Source: Sulfurimonas sp. (GTDB lineage Bacteria > Campylobacterota > Campylobacteria > Campylobacterales > Sulfurimonadaceae). From it: a stretch of 8,220 bases of DNA. This document shows, one piece after another, positions 1 through 6,200 of this stretch (position 1 is the stretch's first letter; every line of letters starts with the position of its first letter). A model generated the notes under the pieces. The model did not search any database. It saw only the letters and a program-made list of their open reading frames with translations, and had not been told where the DNA came from. Location: contig JAQIBW010000001.1 of assembly GCA_027858865.1 (NCBI GenBank), positions 1-8,220 of the forward strand. The letters run 5' to 3'. A program made the position numbers and the translations under genes.

Positions 1-46
1 AATTAGTTCTTCTCAACATCTAGATGAAAATATTGAGGAAATAATA

Positions 47-322
47 ATGAACGAAGAAAATAATGGTTTTTTAAAAAGAGCTGATGCACATATAGCTCTC
101 GCAAATGAACAACTAAGCAGTGAAGTGACTCAGGGTGAAGTAAGTGCTTCATTTACCTATGGAGCGGCTAGATTCAATGCATGGATGGCTGCTTCTTCAG
201 TTGCATCAGCGCAAGATTTGGCTAAAGATAAAGATGAAATAGTAAACTACTTTCTTAAAGAGTATAAACTAGCATTAGAAGAACATCTAAATAACCATCT
301 AGAAAATTTTGATTTTAGCTAG
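47..322 (+). CDS. DUF3144 family small protein
   Basis: This encodes a 91-residue soluble protein with no signal peptide or membrane segment. The stretch from about residue 9 to 60 (KRADAHIALANEQL, then GEVSASFTYGAARFNAW) matches what I remember of the DUF3144 family, whose function is unknown. It is a mostly helical small acidic protein with a charged C-terminal helix. The start at 47 is supported by the Shine-Dalgarno-like TTGAGGAA at 33-40, six bases upstream. The same frame stays open back to base 2, so a longer protein beginning before the window cannot be excluded. The gene ends 10 bases before the degenerate outer end of the attC-like repeat and converges on the toxin gene. It therefore probably lies just outside the cassette array, which runs on the other strand. 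I am fairly sure of the gene; the family name is from memory and the role is unknown. Confidence 0.8.
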   Translation: MNEENNGFLKRADAHIALANEQLSSEVTQGEVSASFTYGAARFNAWMAASSVASAQDLAKDKDEIVNYFLKEYKLALEEHLNNHLENFDFS

Positions 323-331
323 AATAGATTT

Positions 332-400
332 TAGACAAGGTCTGAGTTAGCCATTAAGTTGCCGTTAGGCTACTTATTTGTCTCCGAGCACTTGTTATAT
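332..400 (-). other. attC-like site 1 (end of toxin-antitoxin cassette, outer end degenerate)
   Basis: Read on the minus strand, the site starts with ATATAAC (400-394), one base after the toxin stop codon. It then has a central hairpin: TAAGT pairs with ACTTA, and GCC (loop TAAC) pairs with GGC. The right arm contains GGCTAACTCAG (353-343), which resembles the L' arm of classical attC sites. The core from 385 to 353 matches the second copy (1023-991) at 29 of 33 bases by my count. The expected R' end, GTT, is altered here: CTTGTCT at 339-333. The site may thus be a worn-out terminal attC. Alternative: a genome-specific stem-loop repeat unrelated to integrons, or a weak terminator for the converging genes. 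The pairing was done by eye. Confidence 0.62.
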
Positions 401-401
401 G

Positions 402-686
402 TTAATCATAAGCTTGTTGTCTGTGTTTAAAATCAACAACTGCAATAATTAGCTTATCATCTTCGATAAGATAAAAAAGTCTGTAATTCCCAATCCTATA
501 TCTATAATAGCCTTCAAGATTATCTTTTAACTTTTTGATATTTGTTCCATAAAAAGGATTTTCTCTAAGTTGAGGATAGACAAACTTCACAATTTTTGAA
601 TATAGTTTTTTATCTATCTTCTTTTTAACTTTTTCAAAAGTTATAGTTTCAGCAATTTGATACTTAGACAATGGTGTAATCACCAT
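402..686 (-). CDS. RelE/ParE family toxin of a type II toxin-antitoxin pair
   Basis: This 94-residue basic protein has the RelE/ParE superfamily layout. Two N-terminal helices (about 14-40) are followed by a beta-sheet core containing the conserved LEGYYRYRIGNYRLFY block (57-72) and the terminal VVDFKHRQQAY (83-93). The cluster of Lys51, Lys52, Lys54, Arg62, Arg64, Arg69, Lys87, Arg89 and Tyr93 fits the basic RNA-binding surface of RelE-type mRNA interferases. Whether it cuts mRNA or, like ParE, poisons gyrase cannot be decided by eye. The start at 686 overlaps the antitoxin end by 23 bases, so the pair is probably translationally coupled. There is no good ribosome site in front of it, and a TTG at 671 is an alternative start that fits the family's usual N-terminus. 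The stop codon abuts attC-like site 1. The reading frame is intact. Confidence 0.86.
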   Translation of the reverse strand: MVITPLSKYQIAETITFEKVKKKIDKKLYSKIVKFVYPQLRENPFYGTNIKKLKDNLEGYYRYRIGNYRLFYLIEDDKLIIAVVDFKHRQQAYD

Positions 687-900
687 TTTTAAAATTATTC
701 AAGCCGTCCATTAGGTTTTTAACTAGTTCTTTGTCATCCATTATTTCAGCCATCTCATCATTCTCTACAAATTGTGATGATGTTAAATATTGCATTGTTG
801 CAAACTCTATGAAGTTTGAAAGATTTCTTTTTTGACCATCAGCTGCAAGTTTTATCATATCGTAAGTTGAATCATCTACTCTCATTGTTACAGTTTTCAT
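664..900 (-). CDS. Ribbon-helix-helix (CopG/RelB-like) antitoxin
   Basis: This 78-residue protein has an N-terminal ribbon-helix-helix DNA-binding domain. The strand is KTVTMRV (2-8), helix A about 10-21 and helix B about 26-40 (NLSNFIEFATMQYL). An acidic C-terminal tail (45-78) is expected to wrap the toxin. Such antitoxins neutralise the toxin and repress their own operon. I chose the ATG at 900 over the upstream ATG at 939. It gives the canonical RHH start, has AAGGA (910-906) five bases upstream, and lies downstream of the consensus promoter, whereas 939 lies inside the promoter. It is followed by the toxin gene with an overlap. An inverted repeat over the -10 box is a likely self-regulation operator. 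It resembles the CopG/DUF6290 group, but I cannot settle the exact family. Confidence 0.84.
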   Translation of the reverse strand: MKTVTMRVDDSTYDMIKLAADGQKRNLSNFIEFATMQYLTSSQFVENDEMAEIMDDKELVKNLMDGLNNFKNGDYTIV

Positions 901-908
901 AATAATCC

Positions 909-940
909 TTTGAATACTTATTAATACTATTATATTCAAA
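909..940. promoter_or_regulatory. Probable antitoxin operator (inverted repeat over the -10 box)
   Basis: TTTGAATA (909-916) and TATTCAAA (933-940) form a perfect 8-base inverted repeat with a 16-base spacer. The right arm overlaps the -10 hexamer. The spacer region also holds two tandem near-copies of AATACTWATT (913-922 and 923-931). Ribbon-helix-helix antitoxins usually bind short direct or inverted repeats overlapping their own promoter, so this is the best candidate for autorepression. The binding itself is inferred. Confidence 0.55.
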
Positions 941-957
941 TTTATTCACCTTGTCAA
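929..957 (-). promoter_or_regulatory. Consensus sigma-70 promoter of the toxin-antitoxin operon
   Basis: On the minus strand TTGACA (957-952) is separated by exactly 17 bases from TATAAT (934-929); both hexamers match the consensus fully. Transcription would start near 922, about 20 bases before the antitoxin ATG. A perfect -35 box is unusual for Campylobacterota, where the -35 region is usually weakly conserved. A private promoter inside the cassette is typical of toxin-antitoxin cassettes in chromosomal integrons. Confidence 0.8.
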
Positions 958-969
958 TTAGTGATACTT

Positions 970-1039
970 CATATAACGTTTGACTTGAGAAATAAGTCGC
1001 CGCTAGGCTACTTATTTATCTCCTGGAGATTGTTATGTC
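970..1039 (-). other. attC-like site 2 (end of lipoprotein cassette)
   Basis: Read on the minus strand, the site opens with GACATAAC (1039-1032) four bases after the lipoprotein stop codon and closes with GTTATAT (977-971). The ends pair as ATAAC/GTTAT. Inside, AAATAAGT pairs with ACTTATTT (8 pairs) and GCC with GGC around a TAGC loop. A two-base bulge before GAG/CTC gives the asymmetric stem expected of attC. The right end TCAAACGTTATAT closely resembles the end of the classical aadA-type attC (TCAAGCGTTAGAT). It is about 70 bases long, within the known attC range. The internal ATCTCC-A-GGAGAT palindrome (1031-1019) is less typical. Copy number in the genome and a covariance-model score would settle it. 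Confidence 0.68.
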
Positions 1040-1043
1040 TTTA

Positions 1044-1422
1044 TCAATTCTTTGTTTCTAAAATTTTCTTTTTCTTAATTAAAAACTCTTCTTTTGTTAG
1101 GACTTCATTATCATATCTATCATCCTTACTGCTTACTGAACTTGCATTTTGCACTTTATTTTTACAGACAAAAACTTTTTGCTCTATTTTCCGAACTTCT
1201 TCGTATTCCACTCGTTCCACTAAATCCAGTCGAGGCTTGATGAAAAACTCTATATTGTTCTTCATTGTGATTTTCATTTGATTCATAAAAATCTTGACCC
1301 TCATATACAGCATTGTCAAAATGTGATTTGCTATCAGATACCTTTTCAATTTTTGTTTTACTAGCACAGCCACTAAAAATGATTAATGCTGTTATTAAGA
1401 TGCTATTTGTGATTTTTTTCAT
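1044..1422 (-). pseudogene. Small lipoprotein gene with a frame break (SHOCT-like C-terminus)
   Basis: The first frame (1422-1162) encodes 86 residues. It has a lipoprotein signal peptide (MKKITNSILITALIIFSGC, lipobox FSGC at 16-19, Cys19 the lipidated residue), a hydrophilic linker, and YRVFHQASTGF...ENRAKSFC (57-85), a motif I recognise from small bacterial lipoproteins of unknown role. It then stops. A second frame, open from upstream to 1044, continues in register with CKNKVQNASS and ends with EVLTKEEFLIKKKKIL, a SHOCT-like terminal motif. The join is near 1165-1170, just after the TGT codon for Cys85, and needs a +1 shift (one extra base or two missing). The restored product would be about 126 residues. 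The first half of the SHOCT motif looks shortened, so there may be a further small deletion. AGGAAG (1430-1425) is a good ribosome site close to the ATG. A sequencing error is possible, since the break lies in A/T runs. Confidence 0.68.
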
Positions 1423-1433
1423 ATGCTTCCTTA

Positions 1434-1440
1434 ATCTAAC
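1434..1440 (-). other. GTTRRRY core site (possible attI or attC R' end)
   Basis: GTTAGAT on the minus strand fits the integron core GTTRRRY exactly and is the same heptamer as the R' of the aadA1 attC. It lies 11 bases before the lipoprotein ATG, where a cassette boundary is expected. No attC-like hairpin lies on its upstream side (1441-1520). If real it is therefore more likely the core of an attI-type site than the end of another cassette. A single heptamer match carries little information on its own; the position is the argument. Confidence 0.4.
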
Positions 1441-1455
1441 TATTATTTAAGGAAC

Positions 1456-1484
1456 GGTATACCACAAAGAACTATTAATTTGAA
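1456..1484 (-). promoter_or_regulatory. Candidate promoter for the lipoprotein cassette (Pc-like position)
   Basis: On the minus strand TTCAAA (1484-1479) and TATACC (1461-1456) are 17 bases apart. The -10 box is preceded by TGG, an extended -10 motif. Transcription would start about 1449, just upstream of the GTTAGAT core, which is where an integron cassette promoter would sit. The -10 box lies in the palindrome GGTATACC (1456-1463). Both hexamers match consensus at only four of six positions. Confidence 0.35.
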
Positions 1485-1536
1485 TATTAAAGGAACATTT
1501 AATATATCCCCTATAAGTTGAAAATATAGCTAGTTT

Positions 1537-1553
1537 TATGACAAATTGTCATA
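1537..1553. promoter_or_regulatory. Palindrome 1 upstream of yifB (operator-like)
   Basis: TATGACAA-A-TTGTCATA is a palindrome with 8-base arms around a single central base. It lies between the two divergent transcription units, just upstream of a candidate -10 for yifB. Its core GACAAATTGTC is nearly the same as that of palindrome 2. It looks like a dimeric repressor or activator site; the regulator is unknown. Confidence 0.5.
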
Positions 1554-1583
1554 TTTTTTAATATTTCACATTTATTTTATTAG

Positions 1584-1589
1584 TATACT
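1584..1589 (+). promoter_or_regulatory. Candidate -10 box for yifB
   Basis: TATACT lies about 78 bases before the yifB ATG in a very AT-rich stretch. No recognisable -35 box goes with it, which is usual for Campylobacterota sigma-70 promoters. Palindrome 1 would then sit just upstream of the -35 region, and palindrome 2 in the leader. Weakly supported. Confidence 0.3.
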
Positions 1590-1631
1590 TAAATTGTTTA
1601 TGTCTTTTTATTCTGGAAAAAGTCGTTATTT

Positions 1632-1644
1632 GGACAAAATGTCC
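1632..1644. promoter_or_regulatory. Palindrome 2 in the yifB leader (operator-like)
   Basis: GGACA-AAA-TGTCC is a palindrome with 5-base arms, centred 29 bases before the yifB start codon and just ahead of its ribosome site (AAAGGA, 1653-1658). It shares the core GACA-AAW-TGTC with palindrome 1, 93 bases upstream. Two copies of one core suggest cooperative binding by the same regulator; a leader hairpin is the other reading. Confidence 0.45.
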
Positions 1645-1666
1645 CTTAAGCTAAAGGAAAACTATC

Positions 1667-3178
1667 ATGAAAAAAGTCTCTTGCGCTACTTATGAAGGTA
1701 TAGATGCTAAAGTTGTACAAGTAGAGTCTACTCTTACAAAAGGTCTTCCGTCTTTTTCTATTGTAGGTATAGCATCTGCATCTATCACTGAAGCTAAAGA
1801 GCGTGTAAAGTCAGCACTTCTTAGTAATGAGTTTTCATTTCCTCCAAAACGCATAACAATTAATTTAGCTCCGAGTGATTCTAAAAAGGAAGGAAGCCAA
1901 TTTGATTTGAGTATAGCACTCTTGGTTGCACTTGATTCTTTGGAAGATGACTTGAGTGAATGGTTTGTTTTTGGTGAGCTAGGACTTGATGGTAGTGTGA
2001 AAGAAAATATACAACTCTATCCACTAATGTTATCTTTGGCAAATCAAAAAGTAATCTCAAAAGCTATAGTTCCTTATGAGAGTTTGCAAAAACTATCTAA
2101 AATACCTGGCATTGAATTTTACGGTGTGAATAATCTTCAAGATGCTATGGAAGTTCTTAAAAATCAACAAACAGCTACTCCAAGTATAGAACAGACTGAT
2201 ATTGCATATCCTCATTATGAAATCAAGGGAGAGAAGTATTACTATGTAAACGAGTATGATGATGATTTTAAAGATGTTAAGGGGCAAGAGGTTGCAAAGA
2301 GAGCTGCACTGATATCATCGGCTGGATTTCATAACATTCTCTTTGAAGGCTCTCCCGGATGTGGTAAAAGTATGATAGCTAAAAGACTTAGATATATATT
2401 ACCTCCCATGAAATCAGATGAGATACTGGATGTTGCAAAACTTCAAGCTTTAGAACTGGAAGAACCGCAGTTCAAACCGCATAGGAACATGCGTTCACCT
2501 CACCACACATCCACCCTTGCCAGCGTGTTTGGAGGGGGAAGTCATAAAGCTATGATAGGTGAAGTTGGTTTAGCTCATAACGGCATTTTATTTTTTGATG
2601 AACTGCCACATTTCTCTAAAAATATCTTAGAAGCTTTGAGAGAACCGATGCAGGATAACCGCATTAGAATCTCTAGAGTAAACTCTAAAGTAGAGTATCC
2701 AAGTAATTTTCTTTTCATTGGAGCGATGAATCCTTGTCCATGTGGAAATCTTCTTAATGAGCATCTAGAGTGTAGATGCAACGATATGGAAATTCAAAGA
2801 TATAAAAACAGACTCTCTGACCCATTTTTAGATAGAGTAGATATGAATGTTGTGATGCAAAATGTTAAAGCTGATGATAAAAGTAGTTTCACTTCAAAAG
2901 AGTTACATAGGAAAGTAGTTGAGGCACATATGTTTTCTAAAAAAAGAGGGCAGGATAATTTTAACGCTAAACTCAGTGATGGGGAAGTTGAGAAGTTCTG
3001 TATATTAGAGATGCAAGCTCAAGATGTTCTAGATATGGCGGTTAGTAGATTTGCACTATCTTTTAGAAGTATAAAAAAGATTCAAAAAGTTGGACGTACT
3101 ATAGCAGACCTAGATGCAAGTGAAATAATACAAAAAGGACATATCTTAGAAGCTCTAAGTTACAGAAGACGGTCGTAA
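1667..3178 (+). CDS. yifB: YifB/ComM family Mg-chelatase-like AAA+ ATPase
   Basis: This complete 503-residue protein is of normal length for the YifB/ComM family. Residues 20-125 form the N-terminal ChlI/Lon-like domain. The AAA+ domain (about 200-400) has Walker A GSPGCGKS (228-235), the FRSPHH-type segment RSPHHTS (276-282), FGGG (288-291), Walker B ILFFDE (307-312), the NPCPCG motif (355-360) with a second pair CRC (369-371), and RLSDPFLDRVD (382-392) with a candidate arginine finger. The C-terminal Mg-chelatase domain (about 410-500) ends in YRRRS. In naturally transformable bacteria ComM is a hexameric helicase that drives branch migration during integration of incoming DNA; the same role here is inferred from family. 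AAAGGA eight bases before the ATG supports the start. The gene is divergent from the cassette array and convergent with metH. Confidence 0.93.
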   Translation: MKKVSCATYEGIDAKVVQVESTLTKGLPSFSIVGIASASITEAKERVKSALLSNEFSFPPKRITINLAPSDSKKEGSQFDLSIALLVALDSLEDDLSEWFVFGELGLDGSVKENIQLYPLMLSLANQKVISKAIVPYESLQKLSKIPGIEFYGVNNLQDAMEVLKNQQTATPSIEQTDIAYPHYEIKGEKYYYVNEYDDDFKDVKGQEVAKRAALISSAGFHNILFEGSPGCGKSMIAKRLRYILPPMKSDEILDVAKLQALELEEPQFKPHRNMRSPHHTSTLASVFGGGSHKAMIGEVGLAHNGILFFDELPHFSKNILEALREPMQDNRIRISRVNSKVEYPSNFLFIGAMNPCPCGNLLNEHLECRCNDMEIQRYKNRLSDPFLDRVDMNVVMQNVKADDKSSFTSKELHRKVVEAHMFSKKRGQDNFNAKLSDGEVEKFCILEMQAQDVLDMAVSRFALSFRSIKKIQKVGRTIADLDASEIIQKGHILEALSYRRRS

Positions 3179-3227
3179 ATAAAAACTTACATTTTTTCCA
3201 CATTATTAAAAAGTAAAATTTTTTATT

Positions 3228-3269
3228 AAAAGGGAAACTCAAGCCTGAGACACTTGTGGTTTCCTTTTT
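3228..3269. terminator. Bidirectional hairpin terminator between yifB and metH
   Basis: GGAAAC (3233-3238) pairs with GTTTCC (3259-3264), and CAAG (3240-3243) with CTTG (3253-3256) further in. The stem is flanked by AAAA (3228-3231) on one side and TTTTT (3265-3269) on the other. It therefore gives a U-run for transcripts from either direction. It lies 50 bases after the yifB stop and 3 bases beyond the metH stop, serving both converging genes. Confidence 0.75.
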
Positions 3270-3271
3270 AT

Positions 3272-6200
3272 TTATACGTTGTAGTAAGTCGCATTTGGGT
3301 GATAAACAACCAATGCACTTGTTGATTGTTCAGGGTGAATCTGAAAAGTTTCACTAAGTTCAATCCCAAACTCCTCAGGTTTTAGTAAATCAAAAAGAGG
3401 ACGGTTTAGTTCTAAGTCAGGACAAGCTGCATAACCAAACGAATATCTACTTCCCAGATATTTATTCATCTGAACATCACTTAGTTTACTACCTTCTCCC
3501 TCTGAAATATTCAAATCAAGTCTTATCTGTTTGTGAACTATCTCTGCTAACGCTTCAGCTAACTCAACGCCAAGTCCATGAAACTGATAATACTCTGTAT
3601 AGTTTCCTTTATCGTAGATAAGACGTTCTGCATCACTTAGTTTTGCTCCTGCACTAACACATGTTAGTGCTATAACATCATGTCTATCGTTGTGGAAAAA
3701 ATCACTCAATGCACGGTGTGGTGCTTTACTTTGTCTTGGGAAAGTAAACTGTTTTATAGCTCTACCCATAACATTTTCTAGATGCTCAGTGTTAACTTCA
3801 TCAGGTGAGTTATAACCTTCACTCTCATCAAAGATAAGAAGAGTGTTATCATCTGAACGACAAGGCCAGTAACCGTATATGATAGTAGGTTCAAAAAGTT
3901 TTTCATCCAAAAACTGAGCTTTTAGTTTTTCATAAGCAGGTCTGATAACTTCATCAACTTGTTTTTGATACTGCTCTTTTGTCATTCCTTTAGAACTGTA
4001 TCCCCAACGAGATTTAAAAAGTATCTTATGGTTTATCCATTCAAAAGCCATTTCTATCTGCGCCGTGGTAAGTTTCATTTCACGTCTTCCCCAAAATGGA
4101 GGAGTCGGGACTTTCACATCACGAGTGGGCATCTTAAGTTCTTTAAATGGCGGTATAATGATTTCTTTTTTCTCTTTTACCACTTTTTCTTCGCTGTCTT
4201 TTCCGTGAAGGTCAGTATCAAAGTTTCCGGCTTCGATGCGACTCATAGCAGTAACACCGTCAAATGCATCTTTACAGTAAAAGATAGGACCATCGTAAAA
4301 AGGACGGCAAAAGTCATCTACAAAGCTACGGGTAAGTGCAGCTCCACCGATTAATATCGGAATGTCTATGCCCTCTTCTTTTAAAAGTTTGAAGTTTTCT
4401 TGCATCACCTGTGTTGATTTTACCAGCAAGCCACTAAAGCCGAGTGCTGAGATATGACCATCTTTCATGGCTTGTATAAACTTCTCAAGCTCTACTTTAA
4501 TACCCAGATTTTGAACTTTAAACCCGTTGTTAGAAAGGATGATATCAACAAGGTTTTTACCTACATCGTGAACATCACCTCTTACTGTTCCAAGTGCAAG
4601 AGTAGTATCTACAGCTTTTTCAACCTTTGGCAGGTATGGGTTTAAGTGATCAACTGTTTTTTTCATAGTCTCAGCACTTTGAAGAACAAAGGGAAGCTGC
4701 ATCTGACCGGAGCCGAAAAGTTCGCCTACGACTTTCATAGCATCTATCAAAATTTCATTTACGATTTTCTCAGGCGCAATAGTTTTGCGAGCCTCTTCAA
4801 CAAGAGGAATCATTCTATCCTTGTCGCCATCCATTAAAAGTTTGGCGATTTTCTCTTCATCACTCATCGCAAGGTATGCTGCATCTTCTACTTCGTTATC
4901 TACTGCTTCTTTTGAGCTAAAGTGTTCAATAAATGTAAAAAGTGCTTCACCATTTGGCTTACGATTGAATATAAGGTCATCACATATATCTTGGTCAAGT
5001 TGAGGAATCTTATTTAACGGGATAATGTGTTTAACATTGATAATAACCGATGTTAAACCAGCTTGCACACAGTGGTGTAAAAACATTGAGTTTAGATAAG
5101 GTCTTGCATCTTTATCAAGTCCAAAAGAGATGTTTGAAAGACCTAAAATAGCTCCAACTTCTGGATGCTTAATTCGTAGTTGTCTTATAGCTTCTATGGT
5201 ATTTATACCTGCTTCAAAGTACTCTGAATCTCCAGAACCGAGAGTAAATGTAAGTACATCAAAAACAAGGTCTTCTTTTTTAATTCCATGTCTATTAGTC
5301 GCTAAGTCTATGATTCTATCTGCAACTTTTAGCTTCTCCTCAATACTCTTTGCCATTCCAACTTCATCGATTGTTAGACAAACAAGACTTGCACCATATT
5401 TTTTAGCTAATTTACAAACGTCATCAAATTTTGCTTCGCCATCTTCAAGGTTCACAGAATTTAAAATTGGCTTACCACCAATATTTTTCAGAGCTGTTTC
5501 AAGCCCTGTAGTTTGAGTAGAGTCTGGCATAAGAGGAAGAGCTATCTTTTGAGCATACATCTCCATTACCGCATTCATATCTTTGGTCTCATCTCGACCT
5601 GCAAATCCAACATTAACATCTATAACATGAGCTCCAGCACGAACTTGCTGTTGAGCAACGCTTAGTGTGCCTTCATAGTTTTCTTCTAAAAGTAGCTCAC
5701 GAAAGGCTTTTGAGCCTGTCGCATTTGAACGTTCGCCAACTAGAAGTGGTGCTGGTTCTTGCATAAGAGGCACGGTGTTGAAAAGTGAAGCTATGGAGTT
5801 CTTGTGAGAACCTGATGGCGCTTTTGGTACAATATTTGAAACTTTGTTTGTCAGTGCACGAATATGTTGAGGTGTTGTTCCACAACATCCACCTAAAAAG
5901 GAAACACCATCAAAAGCAAGAAATTTTTCTTGCTGATTTGTAAACTCGTCCGGTCCCATCGGGTAGTAAGTATAACCGCCACGGTTTTGTGGAAGACCAG
6001 CATTTGCGTGAATACTTATAGGTTTATGCCATACTTCGCTTAGTATTTTTACATGTTTTAAAACTTGCTCAGGACCTGTTCCACAGTTAAACCCAAGGCT
6101 TAAAATGTCAAAAGGCTCTAAGATAGTAGCAATAGTCTCAGCATCTGTACCGATAAGCATAGTTCCGCTTAGCTCAATAGTTACAGATACCATTATTGGA

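Larger units (their letters stand above)
338..1440 (-). mobile_element. two-cassette integron-like array without integrase (CALIN-like)
   Basis: On the minus strand the order is core site GTTAGAT (1440-1434), lipoprotein gene, attC-like site 2, antitoxin-toxin operon, attC-like site 1. In both units the repeat begins immediately after the stop codon, and the first gene begins 11 bases after the core site. This is the compact layout known for integron gene cassettes. If the crossover falls at G|TT of each R' end, the lipoprotein cassette spans about 1439-977 and the toxin-antitoxin cassette about 976-338. No integrase gene is visible. The gene in the usual intI position (divergent, next to the first core site) is yifB. 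The assignment rests on repeat structure and layout, not on a covariance-model search. Confidence 0.6.

Noticed and set aside
332..400. Repeat read as a simple intrinsic terminator for the converging genes
   Set aside because: The stem is short with mismatches and is followed only by ATTTGT or by AATGG, not a U-run. The same sequence recurs at 970-1039, upstream of the antitoxin operon promoter, where no terminator for it is needed.
332..1039. CRISPR array
   Set aside because: There are only two repeat copies, they are 638 bases apart, and genes fill the space between them.
1160..1175. Programmed frameshift in the lipoprotein gene
   Set aside because: The needed shift is +1, while the A/T runs there would favour -1 slippage and are not in the right register. 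No stimulatory structure is evident.
961..1281. Plus-strand open frame of 106 codons
   Set aside because: It is antisense to the lipoprotein gene and attC-like site 2, has low-complexity hydrophobic content and no ribosome site. The minus-strand frames have a lipobox and recognisable motifs.
3959..5516. Several plus-strand open frames inside metH
   Set aside because: They are antisense shadows of a fully conserved methionine synthase and show no family features.
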